A DNA stretch of 64,000 bases from contig NC_056000.1 in NCBI RefSeq assembly GCF_018446385.1, forward strand, positions 35,563,511 through 35,627,510, in the 5' to 3' direction. The stretch comes from Zingiber officinale (lineage: Eukaryota > Streptophyta > Magnoliopsida > Zingiberales > Zingiberaceae). Below the pieces are notes generated by a model. It had not been told where the DNA came from. It searched no databases and was given only the letters and a program-made list of their open reading frames with translations. Below are positions 1 to 13,300 of the stretch, piece by piece (the stretch's first letter is position 1; the number at the start of each line of letters is the position of its first letter). The position numbers and the translations under genes were made by a program.

Positions 1-1210
1 CTGACTTTTCATTATTTAGATGCCACAGATAGGAAAGTCTTATCAAGAATTTCTTTCCATTTCTAGATTCTGGGAGTAGCACAAGGTTTCAATCTTCTGT
101 TTGGTGTTGACTTATTTGCATGTGCCTGGTCAGCTGCAGCTGGCTCTATTATTTTGCCCCTTTTGACACATCCTTTGGTAAATTTTTTATGTTTTATGTC
201 TAACCTTTTTATTTTCGATCTCAGTTGGAAATGATACATAAGTTTAATGCATGTCTATTCTACTCAAGATGCAGAATGATCGGAAGGCTGGACTTATGTG
301 TGAAATTATATCTGGTATGGCTTTGGTTTTCTATGTGCTTGGGGTACTAATCAGTCAACCAGAAATTCCTCTTGCAAAGAATATTATGTTTCCGAAATTG
401 AGTGGAGAGAGTGCATACTCTCTTATGGCTCTTCTTGGTGCGAATATAATGGTGCATAATTTTTATGTTCACTCTTCAGTTGTTCAGGTAAAGTTGACTC
501 AACTGTATATTTCTTTTCCTAACTCGGTCATGAACTTGATGAAGTTTTAAATTTTCTACTGTTGTTCTATGCCAGGATTATGCTAAGATCTTTTAATTCC
601 TAATTATTCAAGAGAAATGAGTTCTATAATGCAGGTCATTTTTTTTCTAGAAGTATAAAAAATTAATACAAACCATCAAAGTTGAAGGTGTGGATCATAG
701 AGAAGGAACCAATTAATCCTGACACATTTTTGTATACATCTCTGTCTTCATTTTCTACTATTTCATTGAAATCTTCCATGTGATTTTAGTTGGGAGGAAT
801 TTTCATTTGGATATTTTAATATTGTATGTGTATTGTTAGCAAATAATGGAGAATGGTGGCAAAAGGCGATTTGCTTGCCCTAGCGCCTCCGTTAGTCCGT
901 CCCCAGGCCAACACAAAAGAAGTAAATCAAGGGTGGCTACTAACCTTGGACTTGAATAGCTCATGGGGGAGTGCAGGCTCCCGGCTACTAGTCGGGATTT
1001 GACCCCCGGACCTCATGGTGGCAATACCATCATGCACTAGCCAACTATCCGTCCTGAGGGGACTTTTCATCCCTGCTAATACAGTGATGAGAAGTTGTTG
1101 ATTAAATAGTCATCTTTTATAAGCCCCGGTCCCGTGTCTGGAAGAGCAACCAGGATGCTCTAAGTATCTTTTTTTATTAAAGTTGTCTTTTAACATTAAA
1201 ACTGGATTTA
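1..1210 (+). pseudogene. Truncated upstream copy of EIN2 (two internal exons)
   Basis: This block matches 8693-9902 at a constant offset of 8692 bases, with only about eight to ten differences seen by eye (under 1%). It carries the copies of EIN2 exon 4 (67-177) and exon 5 (269-487) of the NRAMP-like membrane domain with their splice sites; exon 5 is identical to the downstream copy. The match stops abruptly after position 1210, inside the intron that precedes exon 6, and no later EIN2 exon follows before the complete gene begins near 6 kb. The copy continues off the left edge, so its 5' end is unknown. It cannot encode a full EIN2; at best it is a 5' partial gene. A recent local duplication fits; an assembly artefact such as an unmerged haplotype is the alternative. 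Confidence 0.85.
841..1163 (+). mobile_element. SINE-like tRNA-derived sequence (copy in truncated EIN2)
   Basis: This sits in the intron after exon 5 in both EIN2 copies. It holds a Pol III-like A box (TAGCTCATGGG, 957-967) and, 27 bases on, a B-box-like GGGATTTGACC (994-1004), a spacing like that of tRNA-derived SINEs. A T-rich run near 1167 would suit a 3' tail. No clear target duplication was found, so the ends are approximate. It was present before the duplication because both copies have it. Confidence 0.4.
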
Positions 1211-3008
1211 ATTAGTCAGAACATTGAATGAATAAATTCAAATATTAATATAATAGGACACTATTTTATGTCTAGCTCAATTTTTCTTATTCAATTAAAG
1301 AAAATTCTACTGGTGGATTTACGAAAATGATTCATTTAATTAATATTTAACAATATTTTTTTATTATCATGTATATTACTTACTAACAACTCTTATTACT
1401 TGCACATATTGCAAGAGAAAACCTATTTTCATCTCTTTCCCGAGTAGTTGATTCGACCCATCATAATATCATCCTCCACGTATAATCTACAATATCAAAT
1501 ACTTCGCAAATCATTATTATTATTTTTAAAACTTTTATTAAGAAATTTAAACAAATTATACCCAAAAAAAGAGAGTAAATAGTAAATTCTATATATAATT
1601 TAAAGTTGACTATTATTAACAGTTCACGTGATTCTTTATCTTCTTCATTGGACAAAGTAAAAGGAGCTGAATTAAGGTAATCAAGGTCAAATTTGACTTA
1701 ACACGAGTCGATCGTAGGTTAGATTTCACGAGAAGTTATGGTCCAATCGATCTCGAAACATGTACTAACTTATAGCATTGATGTTATTTATCATGTGATT
1801 AGATTCTCATTAGATTTGCTATGAATCTCAAGTATACTCCTCTTCGTGTACACCATGATGATGTGGTTGTACTCTAGGTAGAGGTGTCAAAACGGGTCGA
1901 TGGAACCGAGCACAACTTTAGTCTCTCTTCAACTTATTCAATTTGATGAACTCGTACACGTTCAATGTTCCTCCTTAAAAATAACTCTTTTTGGGCACAT
2001 GATGTGAATCCTTCCAAGAAAGAAGGAAAGGCTTATGATATTTTCGATTATAAAATGTGCTATTATTGTAGCTATATTTTATAGCGTTGGATGGGGATGT
2101 TCAATGCTTCGCAATGCACACTCATTAAATTAAAATTTAATTTATTTTATCCCTTTAGATGTAGGTTATGTTCAATGTTTCGCAATGCATAATAATTCTT
2201 TTTTATAGTTGAGAGGACGAGATGGTACTCTAAATGTTCGTCAATTTTGTATGAATGCTTTTTTTCACTTAAGACCATAGTTTTGAAAACTATATTTTCT
2301 TGAGATTAATGAAGTTTTTGGTAGTTTATTGTGACTAACTTAGTTAAAAATATGGTTTTGTAATCGATAAAGGTTAAACTTATTCTTATGAATAAATAGA
2401 ACGAACTCCAATTAAAGAAGTAAATTTAGATTAGTTGAAAATATGTGGATTTTTTGGGAAAAAATAATTTTTTGGAGATGTTTCATTAATTTAAATAATG
2501 TTGATTTTTTTTTTACTTTGACTTTATGTATTGGTTATGAATTTGATGAAATTATCGCCCTCAAATAATTATTAGAGAAAATTACAAAGCACAAGTAGAT
2601 CAATTTTCATTTTGGACCCTTAAATTTTAAGAAAAAACCTTTATGATATTTAATGAGCGTGGACTAAATAAAGAAAACTAAAAAATGATTTTTTTATATA
2701 TATTTATAAGTTTTTTTAAACAAATGATGATAAATTAAATATCACTTAGTTTTAAGTTATAATTGAGTGGTAGGTTGATTTTTAGGCAAAACAATCAATC
2801 ACAAGATACTTGAATTTTTAAAATATTTTAGAAAAAATACACTTTTAATATTCTAAAAACAACTTTGTAGTCACGCCATATAGAAATTATTGATAGCTGT
2901 TATAACATTTTATTTGATAGTTATAATAATGTGAAAAATTAATTATTTCAGTATTTAGAATTTAAAATGTAGGATTAAAGATTTAAAATTTTATTTAAGA
3001 CATGATAA

Positions 3009-4530
3009 ATAAATGATATAATTAAAAGGTAAAAGGTGCTCTCATTATCATTTTTCTTAAAATATTTTTTTTTAAAAAAAGAATTAAAATAACACTTCGG
3101 TATATTTTTCATCATAAATACTTTTTTATTTCAGTAGTTTATAATATCTTTTTTCAACCTTACTTATATATGAAATATTATTTTAAGATTTAATGATACA
3201 GAAGATATGCAATCACTGCTATAACATATGTAAGTTATTCGATAGATATTATAATGTGAAAAATCAAATATTTTTTAAATCCTAAATAATAGATTTGAAT
3301 ATTATTATATTAAAATACACTTTTTACTGTATTAATTAGTTTAAAATTAATGTATTAGTTTCACTGATTTTTTTTTTATTTGAGTAGTTTATGATATCTT
3401 TTTTTTAACATTATTTATATATGAAATATTATTTTAAGATTTAAAATTTAATAGGAACTTATGGAAATTACTTATAACATATATAAATTACTCAATAGTT
3501 ATTATAATGTAAAAAAATTAAATATTTATTAAATCTTAAATAATAGGTTTTAAATATTATTATATTAAAATATTTTTTCACTGATTTAATTAAAGTTATT
3601 TTAAATAAATTAAAATCATTTTAAAATCACTATAATTAGTAGAAGTCACTAAGTAGTTATTATAATATTATATTATAGTAATTAAATGTAAGATGTATTG
3701 TACATGGTCTTATTTTTTTTTTCTAAGGGGTTGTTTCTAATTAATTGTAAGTGTTACAATAACATCTAGAGTAAATAAATTATTTGATGGAGCTCCTTTT
3801 TAAAATAAAATGACCTGATTTACTACTTAATTTCAAACGTCCTTTAGATTTTTTACTTTATTTTTACTACTATCCTATGTACAGGACATATTATAAGAAA
3901 TAGTAAAAACTCGAGGGTTAAAAAGAGAAATTCTCTTAAAATAAAACCAACAAAACAATATCCACGAATTATTTAATTGAATTATTTAATTGACATCCTT
4001 GATCCGTTCCATGGTGCCGACATCGAAATAAATAAAAATACACGGGGAATTATAAAAAATTGGAGTGATGTTGGGAAGAAGAAGACATCCTTGTAATCCG
4101 TGAGCACTTCACGGAAACCCAAACCCATCCACTTCGAACCGAACTAATTAAAATAAACCAAACCCAGAAAAAACCGTATCGCCTCGAAATCCCCGACCAC
4201 AGTAGTTACTTAATTAAATCCACCCGCCGGTCTTCTCCTCATTTTTAAATCGAACCGGTCCACGCAATAATTTCGGTCCAGTCAATATTGGAAAAACATA
4301 TTACTTAATACTTTTTTTAAGAAAAGGAAATGATATATAAAGGATATAATTATAAGGTAAAAGGTGCTTTTTTCTGAAAATAAACTATTTTTTTAAAAAA
4401 ATTAAAATAGCACCTCGTATATTTTTCATCCTAAATATTTTTTTATTTAAGTAGTTTATGATCTCTTTTTTCAACATTACTTATATACGAAATATTATTA
4501 TATTAAAATATTCTTTATCAATTTTATTAA
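3009..4530 (+). repeat. Three diverged copies of an AT-rich ~200-bp repeat
   Basis: Three similar blocks lie at about 3009-3320, 3364-3582 and 4330-4530. They share the order 'aaggtaaaaggtgct', then 'tagtttatgat', then 'gaaatattatt', then 'tattatattaaaatat'; the middle copy lacks the first part. Divergence is substantial. They may be remnants of a MITE-like or other non-coding repeat; no terminal inverted repeats were identified. Confidence 0.45.
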
Positions 4531-4984
4531 AATGACTCAAATTCAATTAAAATATTTTTATTATAGCAACTCAAATTAATTCTATTTGAATATTTTTTTC
4601 ACATTTTAGGTCCTTGTATTATATTTAGGAGTGACACTTTTAAATTATTTTAATAATATAAATATGATATGGGAATGAATTAAAGAATTAATTTGAAATA
4701 AAATATTCATGATATTTAAATTAAATTAAATCAAATTAATTCCCAACGCAAAAATAGAGGTAAATAATTTATTTTTAATAAAAAAATAGATATGTAGGGT
4801 CCTAATCTCTATACACAGTATGAATATTTTAAGAACTTCGTTCATAATTCCTTTTTCTCTCAAATTATAATTTCAAAAAATGATGAAAAACAAAGAAATA
4901 AAATGTAAAATGAGCTCAGATGTGATTTGAATCATCCGATTGAGATCAGACGGCTGTGAAAGAGACCCTTTATCACTTTAATTT

Positions 4985-5075
4985 TCTTCATTGCTCATAT
5001 TTTTACTGACAAGAGGCGCGATTCGAACCTTAGTCGAAAGCAAGAACCACTCACTTGCTTTAGCCAAGAACGCCC
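4985..5075 (-). mobile_element. SINE-like fragment (tRNA-like A and B boxes)
   Basis: On the minus strand a tRNA-like stretch reads TTGGCTAAAGCAAGTGAG, A-box-like, followed by GGTTCGAATCGCGCC, a good B box. It does not fold into a convincing full tRNA gene as read, so a tRNA-derived SINE remnant is more likely. No target duplication was located. Confidence 0.3.
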
Positions 5076-5899
5076 AGTCAATTTGATATCTATTTTTAAA
5101 ATTTAAATTATTTAAAATATGTTAGTTTATTAGCAAATTTAATTAAATTGACAAAACAAAAGTTTTGATATAATAATATTATATATATAATATTTATTAA
5201 ATACAAAATTAAAAATATTTTTAAAATAAAAAATATACTATTTATTATTTTTTTTCATTAAAAAAGAGTGTATAAAAATAATAATTAAGGTTCTTTTAAT
5301 TATGACCCTAAATTAAATTATATACAAAATTAATTAACAAAATATCTTGTCCATATAAAACAATAATATTTTATTCTAGCCTGTTTTCATGGAGTCTTTA
5401 GCTATCTACGATTTAATATGCAGTTGCAATGGACTGTAAAGTATTTTATTCCGGTGGAATGATTAATATGAGATATTAGTTGTACGGTTGAAAAAATTGA
5501 TAATCCAAATTATTTTCATTGACTATTTTTGGAATGATCAATTCGATTTCATAAAAATTTTTTATCGATTATCATAATATATCTGAAAGCGCTTGCAGTA
5601 AGTAGTTTAGGAGTCCAATATTCTTTAATTACATGCTCATTTGAAATTTTTTTTTATAAATTGATTATATTTGAGATTCGAATCGTGGATGATGAATTAT
5701 CGTTCAAAAGGGTTATTATTTGATGCTAGTTATAAAAAAACAATATTATGTTCGATTATTATTATTTTTTAATATGAAATATTGTAAAGGGGTGAATAGG
5801 TATTAGAGGTTGCGATTTGACGCTTAAAAGGGACGTAAGTGAAAAACAGTTCTTCATAAAATAAATAATAATAATAAAAATAAAAACAATAAAAGAAAG

Positions 5900-6118
5900 C
5901 TTTTTGAGTGGTTTCTGCTCTTTCTCTCAGCTTTTTCCACTCTCGTTGTGCTTCTTGTTGGGCGAAATAAAATCCAGTCGAAAGGGCTTTTTTTTTATGC
6001 TTGCGCCGGCGCCGGAGGTCGAGGTTTCCGGCGAGGCCCGCTGTGGCGGCACGATTGGTCGTTCTCCAGCGGCGGAGGTTGCGGGGATGGGCATTTTGGG
6101 GCCTTCGCATGGACAAAG
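5900..6118 (+). other. Probable 5' untranslated exon of EIN2
   Basis: A GC-rich island after kilobases of AT-rich spacer ends at a good donor (ACAAAG|GTAGAG at 6118/6119). It precedes the first EIN2 coding exon by about 1.3 kb, and EIN2 genes commonly have a non-coding leader with introns. The transcription start and any further leader exon (for example one starting after 'atgcag' at 6842) are not resolved. Short open frames on both strands here look like by-products of base composition. Confidence 0.45.
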
Positions 6119-7382
6119 GTAGAGTTTTTCCTAGTCAATTGCTGTGCTCGTCCAGGCGTCTTGCTTGATCTATGCGCCTTTAGATGTCACTTCTCGGACA
6201 GTGGGAGGAATTGATGCAGGATGAACTAAAGTGGACTCGCTTTGACTGCAACAGTCTCTCGTTTGGTTCCATCTAGACCTAATCCTCCTTCCTCTCTCCG
6301 TCTTCGGTTTCTTGTTTTCGATGGGAGAAATACCTTTTTTTTTGTTTCATATTTTTGGGGAATCTGTTTGATGGCAATCGATTATCTTAATTAATCATAT
6401 ACATCTCGTCTTCCCCAAATTTGCTATTCTCTATATTTTAGTTCTACGGTTTAGTTGGGGACATGTTTTACGGGAAATTTGTTTGGTGGCTCTTCATCTG
6501 ATTAAATTTTGAAATGACTCACTTTCTGAATTTGGAGCAATTAATCAAGTGATAGATCGGGAGGAAGAATGATTAAGTTGCATCTTGAACTCTTTTGTGG
6601 TTGTCGGATTATTTGTAGATTGGTACTAAAACTTGAAAATTTTCACTCGCTTCCTCCATCTATTGCTTGATCGGTTGATTATTTTGGACGTACTATTTAT
6701 CATGCTTTTCAGCCAGTTTTCCGATGGCTAAGCTTCCGAATTTTGAACGTCTATCTTCTTTTATCGAGATTGTTCTATTCAATGCTAGGATCAATCTCAT
6801 GATGTTGAGTGTTTTCTCAACAAGTCATAGATTTAAATGCAGGTGAAGAGGACTAGGGCTGAGATATTCAGATACCTGTGGAAGAAGACGAAACCCTGAT
6901 TATACTATCTAATCTGAGGGATATCCATGAGCATTTTGGTTACCATTCTGATAGAAGCTTTCTGTTTTCTAGTGTAGACAAAGTGTGCAGTGTTCCTTAA
7001 CAACTTACCTGTCTGCCAGCGGAAAGTTACCCATTGAAGTTGCATTGTTGGATTTCATTTCCCATCTGCCTCTATTTCAAGATTGATATCATTGACATTT
7101 GCAGCTTAACAGGTTTACTATTTCACTAGAAATCTTTCAGACCTCTAATAAATTTGGCTGTCATGTTTAATGTTCTCTGCTGCTACCAAGATTATGGACG
7201 ATTATTACATGAAGTTATGTTTGTGAGAATCAACATAAAAAAGTACATTAACTTGAATCAATAAGGTATTTTTACCTACATTGTTTGACACGTACAATTT
7301 GCACCTTTTTGGAAGGTTTTTTGCTTGACTAGCCATCTGTACTGCAAAAAGTTCTTCCAGAAATAAGTTATTTATCATCATT

Positions 7383-10300
7383 ATGTCCATGGCATCTTTC
7401 CCTGCTCTTGGTCCTGCATTTGTCATTTCTATGGGATATGTAGACCTTGGAAAATGGTTGGCAGCTGTGGATGGAGGAGTCCGATTTGGAAATGACCTGA
7501 TGTTATTAGTTCTGTTTTTCAACTTTACTGCCATTCTGTGTCAGTATCTCGCAACTTGTGTTGGCATTGTCACCGAAAAAAATCTTGCAGAGGTACTTGT
7601 TCTTGATCTCTTTTGTTGTATAGTCTATCCTTTTCTATCTTTACTAAACTCATTTCCTGCACATGGTGGAAAGTAAAACTATAAAATCCAGTTCTGGAGT
7701 GAGAAACCTAATAAAGAGTAGATGCTTTAAAAATTTGACATTAGCACTTATAGTGGCAGAAATTAAATGTTTGGCTGACAGCAAATTTAGCACGCATTTG
7801 TATCTATAGCATTGTAGTTGTGTATTCCAACTAGTTGGAATTGGCTTCATGGATTGTTGAGTACATGTAAGATTATATTATTAGTAATGTATAGAATATT
7901 TGAATGACTTTTATTTATGTCAAGTAGGCTACATGATTCTTTTGAATAGAAATACCTTTATAACAGCCTTTGCAATAGTAACTACTATCTTGATTTGGAA
8001 TACTCCAAATTGTAATATGGAAGAAGTTTTACATATATATGGTGTAATCCCACTTTTAGTAGTAACATATTCTGAATATTTTTATGCACATGGCTGTTGT
8101 CCATTTTATTAGGTTTGTTGGTTCGGATCATCATGACTGTTATGTTAGTAGACCTAAGTCTACATTATCGCAAGTTTACCCAATTGGAACTTGTTGCCCG
8201 TCTATGGGACAAGACTCAAGAAGCATATGACAATGGCTTTGCAATGATGTCTATATCTATATGGATATACTGCTGTTGCATCAACATGCTTTAACTTCCT
8301 TGGAGGTGTACTGACCCAGGGCGTGGGAATCACTTCCTAATTCCTCCCATCTATTAATTATGCATAAAAATACTTTTTTTTAAGACCACGTCCATGAATA
8401 CATTGATTCACTGATAGCTTCTCTTAGACTTTATTTGTTGCTGAACTTGACCATTGTGTTAATTTTTATGAAGTATCTACCATACTAACCAAATGCACTA
8501 TATTCCTTTTTTTTCCTGCTTTTGTGTCAGATATGCAGAGATGAATATTCAGGAACAACCTGTATGATATTGGGAGTTCAAGCAGAGCTATCCCTGATTA
8601 TTTCTGATTTAACTATGGTAACATCTTTTTTTTGTTTATTAGAAGAATTATGATGATTTTCTCGTAATTTATTGCATGTTTACATAATAGAACTGACTTT
8701 TCATTATTTAGATACCACAGATAGGAAAGTCTTATCAAGAATTTCTTTCCATTTCTAGATTCTGGGAGTAGCACAAGGTTTCAATCTTCTGTTTGGTGTT
8801 GACTTATTTGCATGTGCCTGGTCAGCTGCAGCTGGCTCTATTATTTTGCCCCTTTTGACACATCCTTTGGTAAATTTTTTATGTTTTATGTCTAACCTTT
8901 TTATTTTCGATCTCAGTTGGAAATGATACATAAGTTTAATGCATGTCTATTCTACTCAAGATGCAGAATGATCGGAAGGCTGGACTTATGTGTGAAATTA
9001 TATCTGGTATGGCTTTGGTTTTCTATGTGCTTGGGGTACTAATCAGTCAACCAGAAATTCCTCTTGCAAAGAATATTATGTTTCCGAAATTGAGTGGAGA
9101 GAGTGCATACTCTCTTATGGCTCTTCTTGGTGCGAATATAATGGTGCATAATTTTTATGTTCACTCTTCAGTTGTTCAGGTAAAGTTGACTCAACTGTAT
9201 ATTTCTTTTCCTAACTCGGTCATGAACTTGATGAAGTTTTAAATTTTCTACTGTTGTTCTATGCCAGGATTATGCTAAGATCTTTTAATTCCTAATTATT
9301 CAAGAGAAATGAGTTCTATAATGCAGGTCATTTTTTTTCTAGAAGTATAAAAAATTAATACAAACCATCAAAGTTGAAGGTGTGGATCATAGAGAAGGAA
9401 CCAATTAATCCTGACACATTTGTGTATACATCTCTGTCTTCATTTTCTACTATTTCATTGAAATCTTCCATGTGATTTTAGTTGGGAGGAATTTTCATTT
9501 GGATATTTTAATATTGTATGTGTATTGTTAGCAAATAATGGAGAATGGTGGCAAAAGGCGATTTGCTTGCCCCAGCGCCTCCGTTAGTCCGTCCCCAGGC
9601 CAACACAAAAGAAGTAAATCAAGGGTGGCTACTAACCTTGGACTTGAATAGCTCATGGGGGAGTGCAGGCTCCCGGCTACTAGTCGGGATTTGACCCCCA
9701 GATCTCATGGTGGCAATACCACCATGCACTAGCCAACTATCCGTCCTGAGGGGACTTTTCATCCCTGCTAATACAGTGATGAGAAGTTGTTGATTAAATA
9801 GTCATCTTTTATCAGCCCCGGTCCTGTGTCTGGAAGAGCAACCAGGATGCTCTAAGTATCTTTTTTTATTAAAGTTGTCTTTTAACATTAAAACTGGATT
9901 TATGTAATCATTACAGCCTTTGTTTTAGAATATATTAAGATAGTTTTTCCTAGTTCTCATGTAATTTGTCTTTATGCAGCAGCAGCAAAAGAGATTCTTA
10001 AATGTTCCTGTGGGTGCTTTACTTCATGAGCATTTTTTTGGAATAATGTTCATCTTCACTGGCATATCTTTGGTTAATTATGTGCTGATGAACTCGGCTG
10101 CATCTGTTTTCGGAAGCACAGACATAGATCTCAACTTTCATGATGTGTGTCTGCTGATGGATCAGGTTTATGCTTTGCCTCTCTATTACCCTTTTGTTTT
10201 GTCAATTGACAAATCTTGCTATTGCTGATCATTTTCTTCTTGAATAGATATTTAATATCCTTTTATTGATTATATTTGTAGCTATCAATGAATGTATATT

Positions 10301-13300
10301 AACCAAGCCTAATACCTAAACCTGATGCAAATTAAAGATGATTAACATCTAAGACTAATACCCAAATCTGATGCAAATTTAAGATGATAAATTTCTTTTC
10401 TTGACTCTTTCTATGATACAATCTAATCTTCATAACCTGTATGGGGAAAAGGAGACAAGTAGTCATCTGGAATATATAACTAATTCTGGAGGTAGTCAAA
10501 AGATTGAGGAATTGAAACAGAAGATATCTTCACAATCTACAAAAAAAAAATGAAGAAATAGTAATCTAGACAAGAAGCACAATGTTACATAGTCTGAATC
10601 ATTCACATTAGTGAACAGGTATTCACAGGTTTGAATATAAGTTGACAAAATTGCGCAATAACTTATAGATCATTTAATGTGACATTTTATATTCTAAGAT
10701 TCACATTTTATACAGTTTGGGTTTCTTTAAGTTAATGGCCAATTTCATGTTTTCTTGATTATAGAGATTATGATTTGCTGGCACAATTTTGCATCAGCAA
10801 TTATTCAAGGACATAAACTATTATTTATTCCTTATTTGATCCTGATAAACCATTTTTTCAAAACTCTGAATGCCAGAAGATTTGACCATGGATGTATTCA
10901 TCTCACAGTCAATGCTAGGATATGATCAGTGGATTATATCTTTAGGCTTAAGTTATGTAGTTTAGAACTCATCATTTCTCCCATCAGGCAACCACTTTCT
11001 TTTAGTCAAATGATGATGCAAGTTTTAGCATAGGAAGAAGCAAGCAGGTGTCAGGATTCATTAAGTGCAATCAAATTCACCTTCAAGTGACTCAGTAAAT
11101 CTAGGCTTCTCCAAAAATTGACATTGGTAGCATGGTTTAAAATCTCAAGCTGTGCCAATGTTTCAGTCCTGAACAATGTACCGTATTAGTTTCGATATTT
11201 TTTAAATATGAAATATATTAACTAAAAATAAAAAATTTAATCTAAATATTTAAAAATAAAAAATATATTTTTAAATATATATTTATATTAAATTAATAGG
11301 ATAATTTTATTAGGCTTTAGTTAAACTTATTTAAATTATTTCAATCATAGCTAGGAGTTGATTGAATTTATTAACCTAAGTATTTAATTAAAGTGTAAGT
11401 TAACTCTCCCAGTTCCATGATGACCGTGGGCCCATGCGATGTGTGTGGATGTGTGTGGCATGCTGGCATCGTGTGCCGGTGCCGGTCCATGGGCGGAACG
11501 AGATGTTTTGCCCGTATCGAGCGAAACGGCTCGAGATTTTAATCCATGATTAGTAGTCTTCATGAAAGTTCAGCTGTTCAAGTTTCTCCATCCATTTGAG
11601 CTCCAAGTCCAGAACATTGGGTTAGTGTTTGATAAATGTCATAATAACTAATTTGGTTTCTTTCAGCTACCAAGATTCATAGTCTTTGCAAATGATAGTT
11701 GGAATAATTTAGTTAATGAGTTTTATTATTTTACTTAAATTGATAATCTTATTGTACCTGATAATTGGTACTTGATATAATATTTATCATGGGACATGAT
11801 TTTGACAATTTTCTTTTACATTTTAGTTGTACATCAATGAATGTTCATCAGAACTGTAACTTCTGTATGCTTAAACTTTACAGATTTTTAGGATTCCAAT
11901 AGCACCTATAGCAGTATTGCTGCTCCTATTCTCTAGTCAGATTGGAGCTTTGGCTTGGAATACAGATGGACCTCAAATCTTGCATTATTCTTTTGGTGCC
12001 AATGTTTCTGTTTGGGTTCGTCGTCTTTTATTGAAAACCTCCTCTGTGATTCCTGCTCTTTGCTGTGCAAAAATTGGAGGCACTGAAGGGATATATAAAT
12101 TTCTTATTTTTTGTCAAGTTATACAGGCTATGCTTCTTCCATCTTCAGCAATTCCACTTTTTAGAGTAGCATCTTCGAGATCAATAATGGGAGAATACAA
12201 AATGGCATGGTATCTGGACATAATGTCTCTGTTGGCATTTCTTCTAATGCTGGCTTCGAATATATTCTTCATCAATGAAATGTTGTTTGGAAATAGTATC
12301 TCGATAAACAGCCTCAAGGAAAATACAAGATTTGGTGGAACTATCACATATGCTGCCATTCTTCTTGTTGCTTGTGCTTCAATACTTTTTACACTATACC
12401 TAGCAGCTACGCCTCTCAAATCTGCAAGTGATTTTCCAGATTTAGGAACTTTGGTTTCGCTGAAGGATGAACTACCCGAGGAAACAGAAGATACTACTTC
12501 TATCAGAGATGAGATTAAAGCTACTGAAAATCAGCTTTCACTGGAACCTCTTGCGGAGAATACTCTGCAGTATACTGATATATCATTTTCAGAATCTATA
12601 CTCGAACAATCTGATGCAGCTATGGATTCTGATAATGATCCTTGTCAAATTATTGACAGTACTGCTGCTTCTAACACAACTTTTGATTCTGATCATGATT
12701 GCCATCAACATATTCATTTTTCTGGCTCGTCTAATACCTTTATTGCGCCAATATTTCAACCTGAAGTATCAAAGTCTATTGATGTAGAAGACTTGGAAAG
12801 TGTGAGTGGCACATCCACCAATACCTTGTTAGATACTGCTATTAAAGAAAAACATGAATTTGAAACCGACAAGGAAGATTTGGCATTAGAAGTAGCTATT
12901 GCCACTGTGATGGAAAAAGATGAGACATTGGATACTAAGGATTCTGTAGGCGAGCTGTTGGTGCCCATAAGCGAATCGTTGCCTCATTTGACATCTGAGG
13001 ATTCTGAATGTTGTAACGCTGCTACTGTAAAAATTTCAGAGGAGAGTACTGGCAGTGTAAACTTATCAAAGTTGTCTGGATTAGGCCGTGCTACTAGAAG
13101 GCAATTTGCTGCCATATTGGATGAGTTCTGGGGTCAATTTTTTGATTTCCACGGGAAACCAACACCAGAAGCTGTTGGGCAAAAGTATGATTCTTTGTTG
13201 GGATTAGACTCGAAAGGTGTTAGATCTGCAAAAGGTGATATAGGAACAGAGCCATCCATTAATTTTCATAAAGATGTTGATAGAATAACAATTTTCCCAC

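Larger units (their letters stand above)
1211..5768. other. AT-rich intergenic spacer
   Basis: No gene was recognised. The stretch is very AT-rich with many homopolymer runs; short open frames here, such as 1461-1655, look like chance. It holds the degenerate repeat family at 3009-4530 and a SINE-like fragment near 5 kb, listed separately. Confidence 0.6.

Noticed and set aside
4985-5075. Functional tRNA gene
   Set aside because: A and B boxes are present, but a full cloverleaf with an acceptor stem and anticodon arm could not be drawn; a SINE remnant is likelier.
5670-5700. Second B-box-like sequence (gagattcgaatcgtgg)
   Set aside because: No matching A box at a useful distance and no target duplication.
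5769-6214. Frames on both strands near 5.8-6.2 kb
   Set aside because: They overlap the probable EIN2 leader exon and its promoter; no protein-family match.
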